A stretch of DNA of 7,268 bases from an uncultured bacterium (GCA_937877125.1 CALEFQ010000078.1:1-7268); one strand, 5' to 3'; counted from the first letter of the stretch, positions 1 through 6,196 are shown. Notes: generated by a model not told the origin, from the sequence alone. Numbers and translations are program-made.

Positions 1-1226
1 AAAATCACACTGACCACGATCAAGAGAGCCGTGCCGCCCAAAGTCAAAGTCTGCACTCCGGTTAAGGCCTGGACCGTCAAAGGCAAAATGGCGATCACGC
101 CCAGGAAAATCGAACCAGTCAAAGTGATGCGATTGGTGATTTTTTTCAAGTAATCGGCCGTGTTCTTGCCCGGGCGAATACCAGGGATAAAGCCGCCGTT
201 CTTCTGGATATTCTCGGAAATATACTTGGGATCGAAAGTAACGGAAGTATAGAAATAAGTGAAAGCAATAACCAAAACGAAATAGAAAATACCGTAGAAC
301 CACTGGTTCTGGAAAAGATCCGCCACTTTTTGGGCGCCGGTCGCCACCCAGCCCCAATTAAGCCCCGCGACAAACTGGGCGATCACTCCCGGGAAAAGCA
401 TAATTGAGATGGCAAAGATAATCGGCATCACCCCGGCCTGATTGACGCGCAGAGGCAAATGGGCCGTGGTCCCGCCGTACATGCGGCGGCCGCGGACACG
501 TTTGGCGTACGATACGGGAATATTGCGCTGGCCTTCGGTCAGCAAAACTACGCCCGCGATGGTAACCACGGCAATCGCGCCAAAAGCAACAATGCCCGTC
601 AATTGAGTCGGGTCAAAAACAGCCACGGTTTGTTGTAATTCTGCCGGAATCCGCGCGATAATGCCCGCGAAAATCAACAAAGAAATGCCGTTGCCAATCC
701 CCTTCTCCGAAATCATTTCCCCGATCCACATCAGGAAAATAGTTCCGCCGGTAACCGTCACGACAATCGTGACAAAATTCCAGGGACTTAAATCGGTAAT
801 TAAAGGAACAGGACCGCGGTTTAATAAACTGATTAAACTATAAGCCTGCAGAGCGGCCAACGGGACGGTCAAATATCTCGTCCATTGGTTGATCTTCCGA
901 CGTCCTTCCTCGCCTTCTTCTTTGGCCAGTTTTTCCAGCCGCGGAATGACCATAGTCAGCAACTGCAAAATAATCGAAGCCGTGATATAAGGACCGACCC
1001 CGAGCATAACCACCGATAAATTATCTAAACCGCCGCCAGAAAATATATTCAATAAGCCGAACAGCTGGTTATTTTGCATGAAAGAGCGTAAGGCGTCGGC
1101 ATCAACTCCCGGAACCGGGATCGCCGCCGCAATGCGAAAGACAATCAGCATGGCCAGGGTAAACAAAATCTTGTTCCGGATCGCCGGAATTTTGAAAATT
1201 TGGACGATTTTTTGATACCAAGCCAT
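1..1226 (-). CDS. secY: Protein translocase subunit SecY, C-terminus cut by window edge
   Basis: Channel-forming subunit of the SecYEG translocon in the cytoplasmic membrane, which exports or inserts proteins with SecA or the ribosome. My translation from the ATG at 1226-1224 gives 408 residues with no stop before the left edge; the family usually has about 420-440, so only the last few dozen residues are missing. Visible landmarks are TM1 (about 20-40, ending IPVPG), the plug/TM2 region (about 57-95, with FSGGGLDNLS and GPYITASIILQLL), GEMISEKGIGNGIS (169-182), the cytoplasmic loop GQRNIPVSYAKRVRGRRMYGG (232-252), HLPLRVNQAGVMPIIFA (256-272), and FIPGIRPGKNTADYL (346-360), whose loop contacts SecA and ribosomes. 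The start MAWYQKIVQIFKIPAIRNKI matches the usual amphipathic N-terminus. It is last in the spc-type order, after rplO, across an unusually long 84-nt gap. No clear Shine-Dalgarno precedes the ATG. Confidence 0.97.
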   Translation of the reverse strand, partial: MAWYQKIVQIFKIPAIRNKILFTLAMLIVFRIAAAIPVPGVDADALRSFMQNNQLFGLLNIFSGGGLDNLSVVMLGVGPYITASIILQLLTMVIPRLEKLAKEEGEEGRRKINQWTRYLTVPLAALQAYSLISLLNRGPVPLITDLSPWNFVTIVVTVTGGTIFLMWIGEMISEKGIGNGISLLIFAGIIARIPAELQQTVAVFDPTQLTGIVAFGAIAVVTIAGVVLLTEGQRNIPVSYAKRVRGRRMYGGTTAHLPLRVNQAGVMPIIFAISIMLFPGVIAQFVAGLNWGWVATGAQKVADLFQNQWFYGIFYFVLVIAFTYFYTSVTFDPKYISENIQKNGGFIPGIRPGKNTADYLKKITNRITLTGSIFLGVIAILPLTVQALTGVQTLTLGGTALLIVVSVI

Positions 1227-1230
1227 TGGG

Positions 1231-1251
1231 AATCTTTGGTCTTTAGTCTTT
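1231..1251 (-). repeat. Three tandem degenerate heptamers upstream of secY
   Basis: Read on the minus strand, 1251-1231 is AAAGACT, AAAGACC, AAAGATT: three adjacent 7-nt units that share AAAGA and differ only in the last two bases. They lie 5-25 nt upstream of the secY start codon. A fourth copy, identical to the first (AAAGACT), lies at 1312-1306 on the far side of the hairpin. The purine-rich run is where a ribosome binding site would be expected, but it has no GGAG-type core. Function is unknown, and low-complexity drift is possible. Confidence 0.55.
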
Positions 1252-1312
1252 TTCGCCTTCGGCGGCCCCGCACCTCGACTGAGCTCGGTGAAGGCCGGAG
1301 GCGGGAGTCTTT
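1245..1312. repeat. GC-rich imperfect hairpin flanked by 7-bp direct repeats (possible small palindromic insertion)
   Basis: Perfect direct repeats AGTCTTT (plus strand) at 1245-1251 and 1306-1312 bracket a 54-nt GC-rich segment. Inside it, CGCCTTCGG (1254-1262) pairs with CCGGAGGCG (1295-1303) with one mismatch. After a 3-nt bulge, CC (1266-1267) pairs with GG (1293-1294), and CACC (1271-1274) pairs with GGTG (1287-1290) around a 12-nt loop containing GAGCTC. Removing the hairpin and one repeat (61 nt) would leave a 23-nt rplO-secY gap, close to the short gaps elsewhere in the operon. The right-hand repeat shares its last two bases with the rplO stop codon. The layout resembles a REP- or MITE-like element with a target duplication, but 7-bp repeats next to a heptamer array could also arise by slippage. 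No U-tract follows the stem on either strand, so it is not a standard intrinsic terminator. Confidence 0.5.
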
Positions 1313-1829
1313 ATGCTTTAGTTTTTGGCGCTTTTACGGAAGACTTAGCGGGTTTTTCAGCGGCTTTCGATTGGCCGACTGATTCTACCTGGCCGCCGGC
1401 TTTGGTAATCGCCGCCCGGGCCGTCTCGCTGACTGCGACATTTCGGAATCGCAAAGTCTTGACCTTGCCACCGCCGATAATTTTCGCGCCACCGCGGGAA
1501 GTCTTGATCAAACCGCGCTGGCATAAAGCCTTGGGCGTGACCAGTTCGCCATCTTTGAAATGCTTAACTAAACGATCTAGGCTGACTTCTTCGGCGAAAA
1601 AACGCGCCGTCCGGCGCCGCGGATTTTTGTAGCCCATACCGCGCAGTTTGGGAATACGTTCCACCAAGGAAGTTTGTTCCCCTTCGAAACCGAGGCGCTG
1701 TCGTCCGCCGCTACGGGATTTCTGGCCTTTTTGACCGCGACCAGATTTAGCTCCCCGGCCACTGCCAATACCACGCCCCCGTTGGAGTTTCTGGCGTCGA
1801 CGTTTGATTTTGATATCGTTAATTATCAT
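1311..1829 (-). CDS. rplO: 50S ribosomal protein L15 (uL15)
   Basis: Late-assembly 50S protein that threads an extended Gly/Arg-rich N-terminus into 23S rRNA. The 172-residue product starts MIINDIKIKRRRQ and continues with the typical RGRGIGSGRGAKSGRGQKGQ (17-36) and SRSGG, then the globular domain with AKIIGGGKVKTLRFRNVAVS (115-134) and the closing AAITKAGGQVE. It is longer than the roughly 145-residue E. coli protein because of a tail from about 150 on that is rich in Lys, Ala, Ser and Pro. The start is fixed by a 4-bp ATGA overlap with rpsE, which implies translational coupling. The rpmD gene usually found just upstream is absent. Confidence 0.97.
   Translation of the reverse strand: MIINDIKIKRRRQKLQRGRGIGSGRGAKSGRGQKGQKSRSGGRQRLGFEGEQTSLVERIPKLRGMGYKNPRRRTARFFAEEVSLDRLVKHFKDGELVTPKALCQRGLIKTSRGGAKIIGGGKVKTLRFRNVAVSETARAAITKAGGQVESVGQSKAAEKPAKSSVKAPKTKA
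1826..1829 (-). promoter_or_regulatory. ATGA stop/start overlap coupling rpsE to rplO
   Basis: On the minus strand the rplO ATG (1829-1827) overlaps the rpsE TGA (1828-1826). The rpsE frame then meets a TAA at once (1825-1823), giving a tandem stop. It is the only overlapping gene pair in the window, and there is no Shine-Dalgarno, so re-initiation by terminating ribosomes is the likely route for L15 translation (inference). Confidence 0.85.
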
Positions 1830-2425
1830 TTTTTTACAATTTTCTCTTTCTTAAGAACAGGTTTAGCCTGGGCCGGTTTAACCGCGGCGTTTTGAGCCGG
1901 ACGCAATCCTAAATCCGACAATTTCTTACCGCGCCGCGCCGCGATGGCTTGCGGCTGTCGGATCGCTTCCAGCGCCAATAAAGTCGCCCGGATATTATTG
2001 ATCTTGTTGGCCGAACCCAACATTTTGCTCAGCAAATTTTTGATTCCGGCCAGTTCCGCGACCGCCCGCACTCCGCCGCCGGCAATGATACCGGTTCCGG
2101 GACGCGCCGGTTTCAGCAAAACCGAAGCGCTGCTGTACTTATATTGGATCTCGTGAGGAATCGTGTCATTGACCAAGGGGACGAAAATCGAATTCTTTTT
2201 GGCCTGATTGACCGCCTTGGCGATCGCCGTCGTCACATCCGGACCTTTGGCCACGCCCAATCCCACTTTGCCTTTATGATCGCCGATGACGATCGTCGCC
2301 CGGAAACGAAAACGTTTGCCGCCTTTGACGACGCGCGCCACGCGAGCCACATCAACCAGCGTCTGATCAAAATCACGCGGTTTGCGGCTTCCGGATTTGC
2401 GGCCGAATTGTTTCTTTTCGTTCAT
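1826..2425 (-). CDS. rpsE: 30S ribosomal protein S5 (uS5)
   Basis: 30S protein near the mRNA entry site and the S4 interface, important for decoding accuracy. The 199-residue product shows the double-stranded-RNA-binding-like N-terminal domain (VVKGGKRFRFRATIVIGDHKGKVGLG, residues 32-57) and the C-terminal domain with LLKPARPGTGIIAGGGVRAV (103-122) followed by AELAGIKN. It is longer than the E. coli form (about 167 residues) because of a C-terminal tail from about 175 that is rich in Ala, Pro, Lys and Gln and ends in lysines. It begins 9 nt after the rplR stop and has an AT-rich leader without a Shine-Dalgarno. The TGA stop overlaps the rplO start. Confidence 0.97.
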   Translation of the reverse strand: MNEKKQFGRKSGSRKPRDFDQTLVDVARVARVVKGGKRFRFRATIVIGDHKGKVGLGVAKGPDVTTAIAKAVNQAKKNSIFVPLVNDTIPHEIQYKYSSASVLLKPARPGTGIIAGGGVRAVAELAGIKNLLSKMLGSANKINNIRATLLALEAIRQPQAIAARRGKKLSDLGLRPAQNAAVKPAQAKPVLKKEKIVKK

Positions 2426-2434
2426 ATGAAATGA

Positions 2435-2785
2435 TTAAAATTTCAAACCATGCTGGCGGGCACTGTCAGCCAAGGCTTTGATCTGGCCGTGATAGGCATA
2501 AGAGCCGCGATCAAAAGCGACTTCTTCGATTTTCTTCTTGGCCGCCTTCTCGGCAATCAATCGCCCCAGCGCTTCGGCGCGTTTAAGTCCTGTCTTTTCC
2601 TTGACTTGGCTATCGGAAGCGCTGACGACAGTTTGGCCGGCCTGGTCATCAATAATCTGCGCCGATAAGTGTTTCAGGCTGCGAAAAACACACAAACGGG
2701 GCCGCCGGGTCGTTCCGCGAATTTTGGTCCGGACTCGATGAGCCCGCCGCTGTCGATGTAATAATTTATTGATTGATTCTTTCAT
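2435..2785 (-). CDS. rplR: 50S ribosomal protein L18 (uL18)
   Basis: 5S rRNA-binding protein of the 50S central protuberance, working with L5. From the ATG at 2785-2783 the product is 116 residues, the usual size, starting MKESINKLLHRQRRAHRVRTKIRG with the basic N-terminus typical of the family. It continues with RPRLCVFRSLKHLSAQIIDD (28-47) and ends FDRGSYAYHGQIKALADSARQHGLKF (91-116), the usual YHGRVKALADAAREAGL block. The frame stays open to an ATG at 2854, but that would add 23 residues overlapping rplF, without family resemblance. I chose the internal start, 10 nt after the rplF stop. The leader is A-rich with no clear Shine-Dalgarno. Confidence 0.95.
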   Translation of the reverse strand: MKESINKLLHRQRRAHRVRTKIRGTTRRPRLCVFRSLKHLSAQIIDDQAGQTVVSASDSQVKEKTGLKRAEALGRLIAEKAAKKKIEEVAFDRGSYAYHGQIKALADSARQHGLKF

Positions 2786-2795
2786 AATTTTACTT

Positions 2796-3347
2796 TTAAG
2801 AACCGGCTCCTTCCGCGGCCGCCTTCTTGCCTTCCTTGCGCCGAATATGCTCATCGGAATATTTGATTCCTTTGCCCTTATAAGGCTCCGGCGGTTTCAA
2901 ACCCCTGACTTCAGCGGCAAATTGCCCCAGCACTTCTTTTTTGATGCTAGTCAAAATCAAGACGTTTTTGGCGACCTTCGCGTCGATATCGGGCGGAACA
3001 ACAACTTCCACGGGATGAGAGAATCCCAAACTTAAGGTCATCTTCTTACCCTGGACGGCCACGCGGAAACCGACTCCGGACAATTCCAGTTTTTTTTCGT
3101 AACCCTGGCTGACCCCGGTAATCAAGTTGGCGATCAGGGATCGCTCCAGGCCCCAGAGGACCATGCTATTTTCCAGCTGGCTATCCGCCGTCAGAAAAAC
3201 CTTTTCCTGATCAATCTTTGCCGTAATTCCCGGATGCAACTGGCGCTGTAATTCACCTTTTGGTCCTTTAACCGAAACCTGCTGCCCGTTGATCTTGACC
3301 TCAACGCCAGCCGGCAATACGATAGGTTTTCGTCCGATCTTTGACAT
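2796..3347 (-). CDS. rplF: 50S ribosomal protein L6 (uL6)
   Basis: 50S protein near the factor-binding site and the sarcin-ricin loop. The 183-residue product has the expected two-domain duplication: MSKIGRKPIVLPAGVEV and VKGPKGEL in the first half, and YEKKLELSGVGFRV (83-96) opening the second. The signature PPEPYKGKGIKY (152-163) is followed by HIRRKEGKK. Length is close to the family norm (about 177), with a short Ala/Gly-rich end. It starts 4 nt after the rpsH stop. A weak GGTAA lies upstream of the ATG, not a strong Shine-Dalgarno. Confidence 0.98.
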   Translation of the reverse strand: MSKIGRKPIVLPAGVEVKINGQQVSVKGPKGELQRQLHPGITAKIDQEKVFLTADSQLENSMVLWGLERSLIANLITGVSQGYEKKLELSGVGFRVAVQGKKMTLSLGFSHPVEVVVPPDIDAKVAKNVLILTSIKKEVLGQFAAEVRGLKPPEPYKGKGIKYSDEHIRRKEGKKAAAEGAGS

Positions 3348-3351
3348 GGCT

Positions 3352-3741
3352 TTACCAAATTTTACAAATAACTTCGCCGCCCAGCTTCAATTTCTTGGCT
3401 TCGCGGTCAGTCATCAGTCCACGAGAAGTGGAAATAATTGAGATGCCCAAGCCCTGTAAAACCCGAGGTAATTCATTGGCCCGGCTATAAACGCGCCTTC
3501 CCGGCTTACTGATTCGTTCCAGCGCCGTAATGATTCCTTTTCCGTCATCGTATTTGAGAACCAATCGCAATTTGGCGCCGCGCTGGCCTTCTTGCTCTTC
3601 AAAATCAGCCAAATATCCCTCTGACTTGAGAATCTCGGCCATTCGCTTCTTGATTTTAGAAAACGGCACAAAAACTTCCTCAAGCTTTACCGCTTGGGCG
3701 TTTCGGATGCGCGTTAACATGTCGGCAATAGGATCGTTCAT
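3352..3741 (-). CDS. rpsH: 30S ribosomal protein S8 (uS8)
   Basis: Primary 16S rRNA-binding protein of the 30S central domain. In E. coli it also represses spc operon translation by binding its own mRNA near rplE; no such target can be shown here by eye. The 129-residue product has the canonical length, starts MNDPIADMLTRIRNA and carries the signature STSRGLMTDREAKKLKLGGEV (104-124) just before the end. RISKPGRRVYSRANELPRVL (76-95) is also typical. It lies 15 nt after the rpsN stop with a very AT-rich leader (TTTATATATTT before ATG) lacking a Shine-Dalgarno. Confidence 0.98.
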   Translation of the reverse strand: MNDPIADMLTRIRNAQAVKLEEVFVPFSKIKKRMAEILKSEGYLADFEEQEGQRGAKLRLVLKYDDGKGIITALERISKPGRRVYSRANELPRVLQGLGISIISTSRGLMTDREAKKLKLGGEVICKIW

Positions 3742-3756
3742 AAATATATAAACTTG

Positions 3757-3951
3757 TTACCAGCTAGCTTTGCGAACTCCGGGAATATCTCCCTGTTTGG
3801 CCATTTCCCGAAAACAGATGCGGCATAAGCCAAACTTGCGCATATACCCGTGCTTCCGGCCACAACGCCAGCAACGCCGCACGACCCGGGTCATATATTT
3901 AGCGTGTTTGACTGACTTATTCGCTTTGTACTCTTTAGCTTCAGTGGACAT
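3757..3951 (-). CDS. rpsN: 30S ribosomal protein S14, zinc-binding type (uS14)
   Basis: 30S head protein. The 64-residue product is the short zinc-binding form (also called rpsZ or S14 type Z) rather than the roughly 100-residue zinc-free form of E. coli. Four cysteines, C27-x2-C30 and C43-x2-C46, form the zinc site, within [27 protein letters not shown]. The end [11 protein letters not shown] is the invariant family C-terminus. The start at 3951 gives the usual length, with a lysine-rich first 20 residues. It lies 10 nt after rplE, and the leader is AAATAATAATTT with no Shine-Dalgarno. Confidence 0.97.
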   Translation of the reverse strand: MSTEAKEYKANKSVKHAKYMTRVVRRCWRCGRKHGYMRKFGLCRICFREMAKQGDIPGVRKASW

Positions 3952-3961
3952 AAATTATTAT

Positions 3962-4597
3962 TTAGGCTTTTTTGGCTGGCTCGGCGGCGGCCGATGAAGC
4001 CCCGGTAGCCTGGCCAGACGGCTTATGGAATCGGCGTTTCTTCTTGGCCTTGCGCTTTTCATGACGGAAAGGAATTCCCAGCAGGGTAAAAAGCCGTAAG
4101 CCTTCCTGTTGGTTAAGAGCGGTGGTATTGATAGTCACTTCTAGTCCGTGAATTTTTTCGACTTCGTCGGGATTTATTTCCGGGAAAACGATGTGCTCGC
4201 GGAAACCGAGCGCCAAGTTGCCCTGGCGATCAACCGAATAATCCGGGATGCCGCGAAAATCACGAACGCGGGGCAAAACCACCCGCACCAGTTTTTCCAT
4301 AAAATCATACATTTTGGCTTTCCGGAGCGTGACCATCAAACCGACCACCATCCCCTGGCGAATACCGAAGCCGGAAACAGCTTTGCGGGCCAAGGTCTTA
4401 ACCGGGCGTTGGCCGGTAATACGCTGTAAAGTATCAGTCATTACTTCCAAATATTTGCTGTCCTTCAGCGCCTTGCTTAAGCCGATATTAACGCTGATCT
4501 TGACCAGCCGCGGCACAGCCAAAATATTCTTGTAGCCGAATTCTTTCTGCAAGCTGGGGACGATTTCCGTTCGATATTTTTCAATTAATCGCTTCAT
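3962..4597 (-). CDS. rplE: 50S ribosomal protein L5 (uL5) with C-terminal extension
   Basis: 5S rRNA-binding protein of the central protuberance that contacts the 30S head. Family core: MKRLIEKYRTEIVPSLQKEF, then VPRLVKISVNIGL (28-40), TGQRPVKTLARKAVSGFGIRQG (61-82), DFRGIPDYSVDRQGNLALG (113-131) and HIVFPEI (135-141). The core ends near GIPFR at residue 178, where E. coli L5 (179 residues) stops. Here 33 further residues follow, first very basic (KRKAKKKRRF), then Ser/Ala/Pro-rich. The start lies 6 nt after the rplX stop; AGAAG three bases before the ATG is a weak Shine-Dalgarno candidate. Confidence 0.97.
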   Translation of the reverse strand: MKRLIEKYRTEIVPSLQKEFGYKNILAVPRLVKISVNIGLSKALKDSKYLEVMTDTLQRITGQRPVKTLARKAVSGFGIRQGMVVGLMVTLRKAKMYDFMEKLVRVVLPRVRDFRGIPDYSVDRQGNLALGFREHIVFPEINPDEVEKIHGLEVTINTTALNQQEGLRLFTLLGIPFRHEKRKAKKKRRFHKPSGQATGASSAAAEPAKKA

Positions 4598-4603
4598 ATT
4601 CTT

Positions 4604-4912
4604 CTAAAATTTTTCCTTACATTTGCGGCAAACGCGCCACTTTTTTCCGCCCTCAAGCTTGGTGCGGCCAGACCGATTCGGCTTATTGCATTTAGGGCAA
4701 ATCAATTGGACATTGGACGCGTGCAAAGGCGCATTAAACTCGACGATTTGCCCTTTTTCGCCTTGGCGCTTCGGACGGACGTTTTTCTTGCGCATATTCA
4801 CATTTTCAACAATTATTTTTCCGGCGCTAGTCAGCACATCCAAAACTTTCCCGGTTTTACCGCGATCTTTGCCTGAAAGGATTTTTACGTTGTCGCCTTT
4901 ATGAATTTTCAT
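4604..4912 (-). CDS. rplX: 50S ribosomal protein L24 (uL24), cysteine-containing form
   Basis: Assembly-initiating 50S protein near the exit of the peptide tunnel. From the ATG at 4912-4910 the product is 102 residues, with the N-terminal KOW motif (MKIHKGDNVKILSGKDRGKTGKV) and IVEFNAPLHASNVQLICPKC, all typical. C72-x2-C75 and C95-x2-C98 form a ribbon-like pair found in many, but not all, bacterial L24 proteins. The frame stays open upstream to an ATG at 5263, but that stretch lies over rplN and has no L24 resemblance, so the start 4 nt after the rplN stop is preferred. It is the only gene here that ends in TAG. Confidence 0.96.
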   Translation of the reverse strand: MKIHKGDNVKILSGKDRGKTGKVLDVLTSAGKIIVENVNMRKKNVRPKRQGEKGQIVEFNAPLHASNVQLICPKCNKPNRSGRTKLEGGKKWRVCRKCKEKF

Positions 4913-4916
4913 ATCT

Positions 4917-5288
4917 TTAAATAACTTCGGGAGCCAGGGAAATAATCTTTTGGAAACCGGCTTTGCGGACTTCGCGGGCAATCGGACCGAAAATACGCGT
5001 ACCGCGAGGTTCGGGATCGTCTTTGTTGATGACCACGGCCGCATTTTCATCAAACCGGATATAAGAACCGTCTTCGCGCCGATGCTCTTTTTTGACCCGC
5101 ACCAAAACCGCTCGAACGACATCGCCTTTTTTGACCATCCCGCGCGGAATCGCTTCCTTGACCGCCCCGACAAAAATCTCGCCCAAGCGAACATAACGCC
5201 GCCGGGTACCGCCCAAGACGCGAATACACTTGATTTCGCGGGCGCCGGTATTGTCTGCAACATTTACCCAAGTTCCGGTTTGAATCAT
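4917..5288 (-). CDS. rplN: 50S ribosomal protein L14 (uL14)
   Basis: 50S protein at the subunit interface that contacts 16S rRNA helix 14 and is also the docking site of the silencing factor RsfS. The 123-residue product has the standard length, starts [19 protein letters not shown] (M-I-Q as usual) and contains the signature [20 protein letters not shown] (42-61). It closes with [16 protein letters not shown] (94-109). It starts 7 nt after the rpsQ stop. A weak AAGAAA precedes the ATG. Confidence 0.98.
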   Translation of the reverse strand: MIQTGTWVNVADNTGAREIKCIRVLGGTRRRYVRLGEIFVGAVKEAIPRGMVKKGDVVRAVLVRVKKEHRREDGSYIRFDENAAVVINKDDPEPRGTRIFGPIAREVRKAGFQKIISLAPEVI

Positions 5289-5295
5289 ATATTTC

Positions 5296-5553
5296 TTACT
5301 TCGCTTTAGGATAAACTACCCGCCAGCGTTTGGTGCGCGACAGGGGGCGGCATTCTTCAAAAACTACCGCGTCGTCTTCTTTAAATTTGCCCAGTTCGTC
5401 ATGCACATGATAAAGCTTCGTCACCAAATAGCGCTTGCGATACTTAGGATGCTGTTTTTGCCGGTCAACCGCCACCACCAAAGTTTTCTTCATCTTCGCC
5501 TTAACAACCACTCCCTGCAGCTTCCGCGTATTTTTTTGATCAGATTTATTCAT
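5296..5553 (-). CDS. rpsQ: 30S ribosomal protein S17 (uS17)
   Basis: Early-assembly 30S protein with an OB fold that binds the 5' domain of 16S rRNA. The 85-residue product matches the family size. It shows [20 protein letters not shown] (12-31), HPKYRKRY (35-42) and the C-terminal signature [13 protein letters not shown] (68-80). It starts 12 nt after the rpmC stop. The leader has TTATTTAAAG two bases before the ATG, the same 10-mer at the same offset as in front of rplX. Confidence 0.97.
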   Translation of the reverse strand: MNKSDQKNTRKLQGVVVKAKMKKTLVVAVDRQKQHPKYRKRYLVTKLYHVHDELGKFKEDDAVVFEECRPLSRTKRWRVVYPKAK

Positions 5554-5565
5554 AACTTTAAATAA

Positions 5566-5775
5566 TTATTTAGTAGCCGCCGGACGAGCCGCGGTCTTTT
5601 CATGCAATACCGTCAATACCCGGGCGATATCTTCGCGCAGATTCTTATGCTCCCGGTAGTTTTTGACTTGCTTATTGGCAATCCGAAAATTTAAATCACG
5701 AAGCTTCTCGCGTAAGCCGGCAAGCTGCTTCTGCAAATCCGGGACTGATTTTGAGCGAAGATCTTTAGCTAGCAT
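5566..5775 (-). CDS. rpmC: 50S ribosomal protein L29 (uL29)
   Basis: Small helical 50S protein at the tunnel exit, next to L23, in the docking platform for signal recognition particle and trigger factor. The 69-residue product is two predicted helices: LRSKSVPDLQKQLAGLREKLRDLNFRIAN and the second with KNYREHKNLREDIARVLTVL (38-57), which is the L29 signature region. The last residues (TAARPAATK) are a short Ala/Pro tail. It starts 4 nt after the rplP stop and is the only gene here with a clear Shine-Dalgarno. Confidence 0.95.
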   Translation of the reverse strand: MLAKDLRSKSVPDLQKQLAGLREKLRDLNFRIANKQVKNYREHKNLREDIARVLTVLHEKTAARPAATK

Positions 5776-5779
5776 ATGA

Positions 5780-6196
5780 TTAATCCTTAGACTCCGGAGT
5801 AATTATCTTGGACTTGACCGGCAATTTGTGAGCCGCCAGACGCAAGGCTTCATCCGCGACCTGCGCAGTGACACCGTCGATTTCAAACATCACTTTGCCC
5901 GGCATCACGACCGCCACGAAATGATCAACGCCGCCCTTGCCGCCACCCATGCGATTTTCCGAGCCGTGGAAAGTGACAGGCTTGTCGGGAAAAATCCGAA
6001 CCCAGATCTTGCCGCCGCGTTGCACAAAACGGGTCATCGCCCGTCGGGCAGCTTCTATCTGGCGCGCCGTCACCCAAGCCCCTTCCAAAGATTTTAGACC
6101 CCACGAACCAAAACTCAGCCGATTTCCCCGTCCAGAAATTCCAGACATGCGTCCTCGGTGTTGCTTACGGTGTTTTACTTTGCGTGGCATTAGCAT
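5780..6196 (-). CDS. rplP: 50S ribosomal protein L16 (uL16)
   Basis: Late-assembly 50S protein that helps shape the A site and contacts the tRNA elbow. The 138-residue product has family length and carries [12 protein letters not shown] (8-19), [27 protein letters not shown] (28-54), [12 protein letters not shown] (64-75) and RMGGGKG (82-88). R82 aligns with E. coli R81, the residue hydroxylated by YcfD/RoxA in that species. Both MLMPRK (from 6196) and MPRK (from 6190) are possible starts; MLMP is common in the family, so 6196 is preferred. There is no Shine-Dalgarno in the 12-nt gap after rpsC. Confidence 0.97.
   Translation of the reverse strand: MLMPRKVKHRKQHRGRMSGISGRGNRLSFGSWGLKSLEGAWVTARQIEAARRAMTRFVQRGGKIWVRIFPDKPVTFHGSENRMGGGKGGVDHFVAVVMPGKVMFEIDGVTAQVADEALRLAAHKLPVKSKIITPESKD
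5784..5788 (-). promoter_or_regulatory. Shine-Dalgarno for rpmC (AAGGA)
   Basis: AAGGA on the minus strand, 8 nt before the rpmC ATG and inside the last two sense codons of rplP. It is the only convincing Shine-Dalgarno core at good spacing among the gene starts in the window. Confidence 0.6.

Noticed and set aside
1245..1312. Intrinsic terminator between rplO and secY
   Set aside because: The stem is GC-rich but is followed by A-rich sequence on the minus strand and by no T-run on the plus strand.
1200..1382. Plus-strand open frame of 60 codons across the rplO-secY gap
   Set aside because: It runs antisense through the ends of two conserved genes and the hairpin, has no recognisable domain, and its Arg-rich composition comes from the GC-rich palindrome.
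1674..1895. Plus-strand open frames over the ribosomal genes (for example here, 2144-2434, 4950-5309 and 5937-6260)
   Set aside because: All lie antisense to confidently identified genes, have no family resemblance, and reflect the codon bias of the real frame.
2786..2854. Upstream start for L18 (23 extra residues)
   Set aside because: The extra residues overlap the end of rplF and do not resemble L18; MKESINKLLHRQ is the usual type of start.
4913..5263. N-terminal extension of L24 to an upstream ATG, giving a 219-residue protein
   Set aside because: The added part lies over rplN in another frame and has no L24 resemblance; the ATG at 4912 gives the standard KOW-domain start right after the rplN stop.
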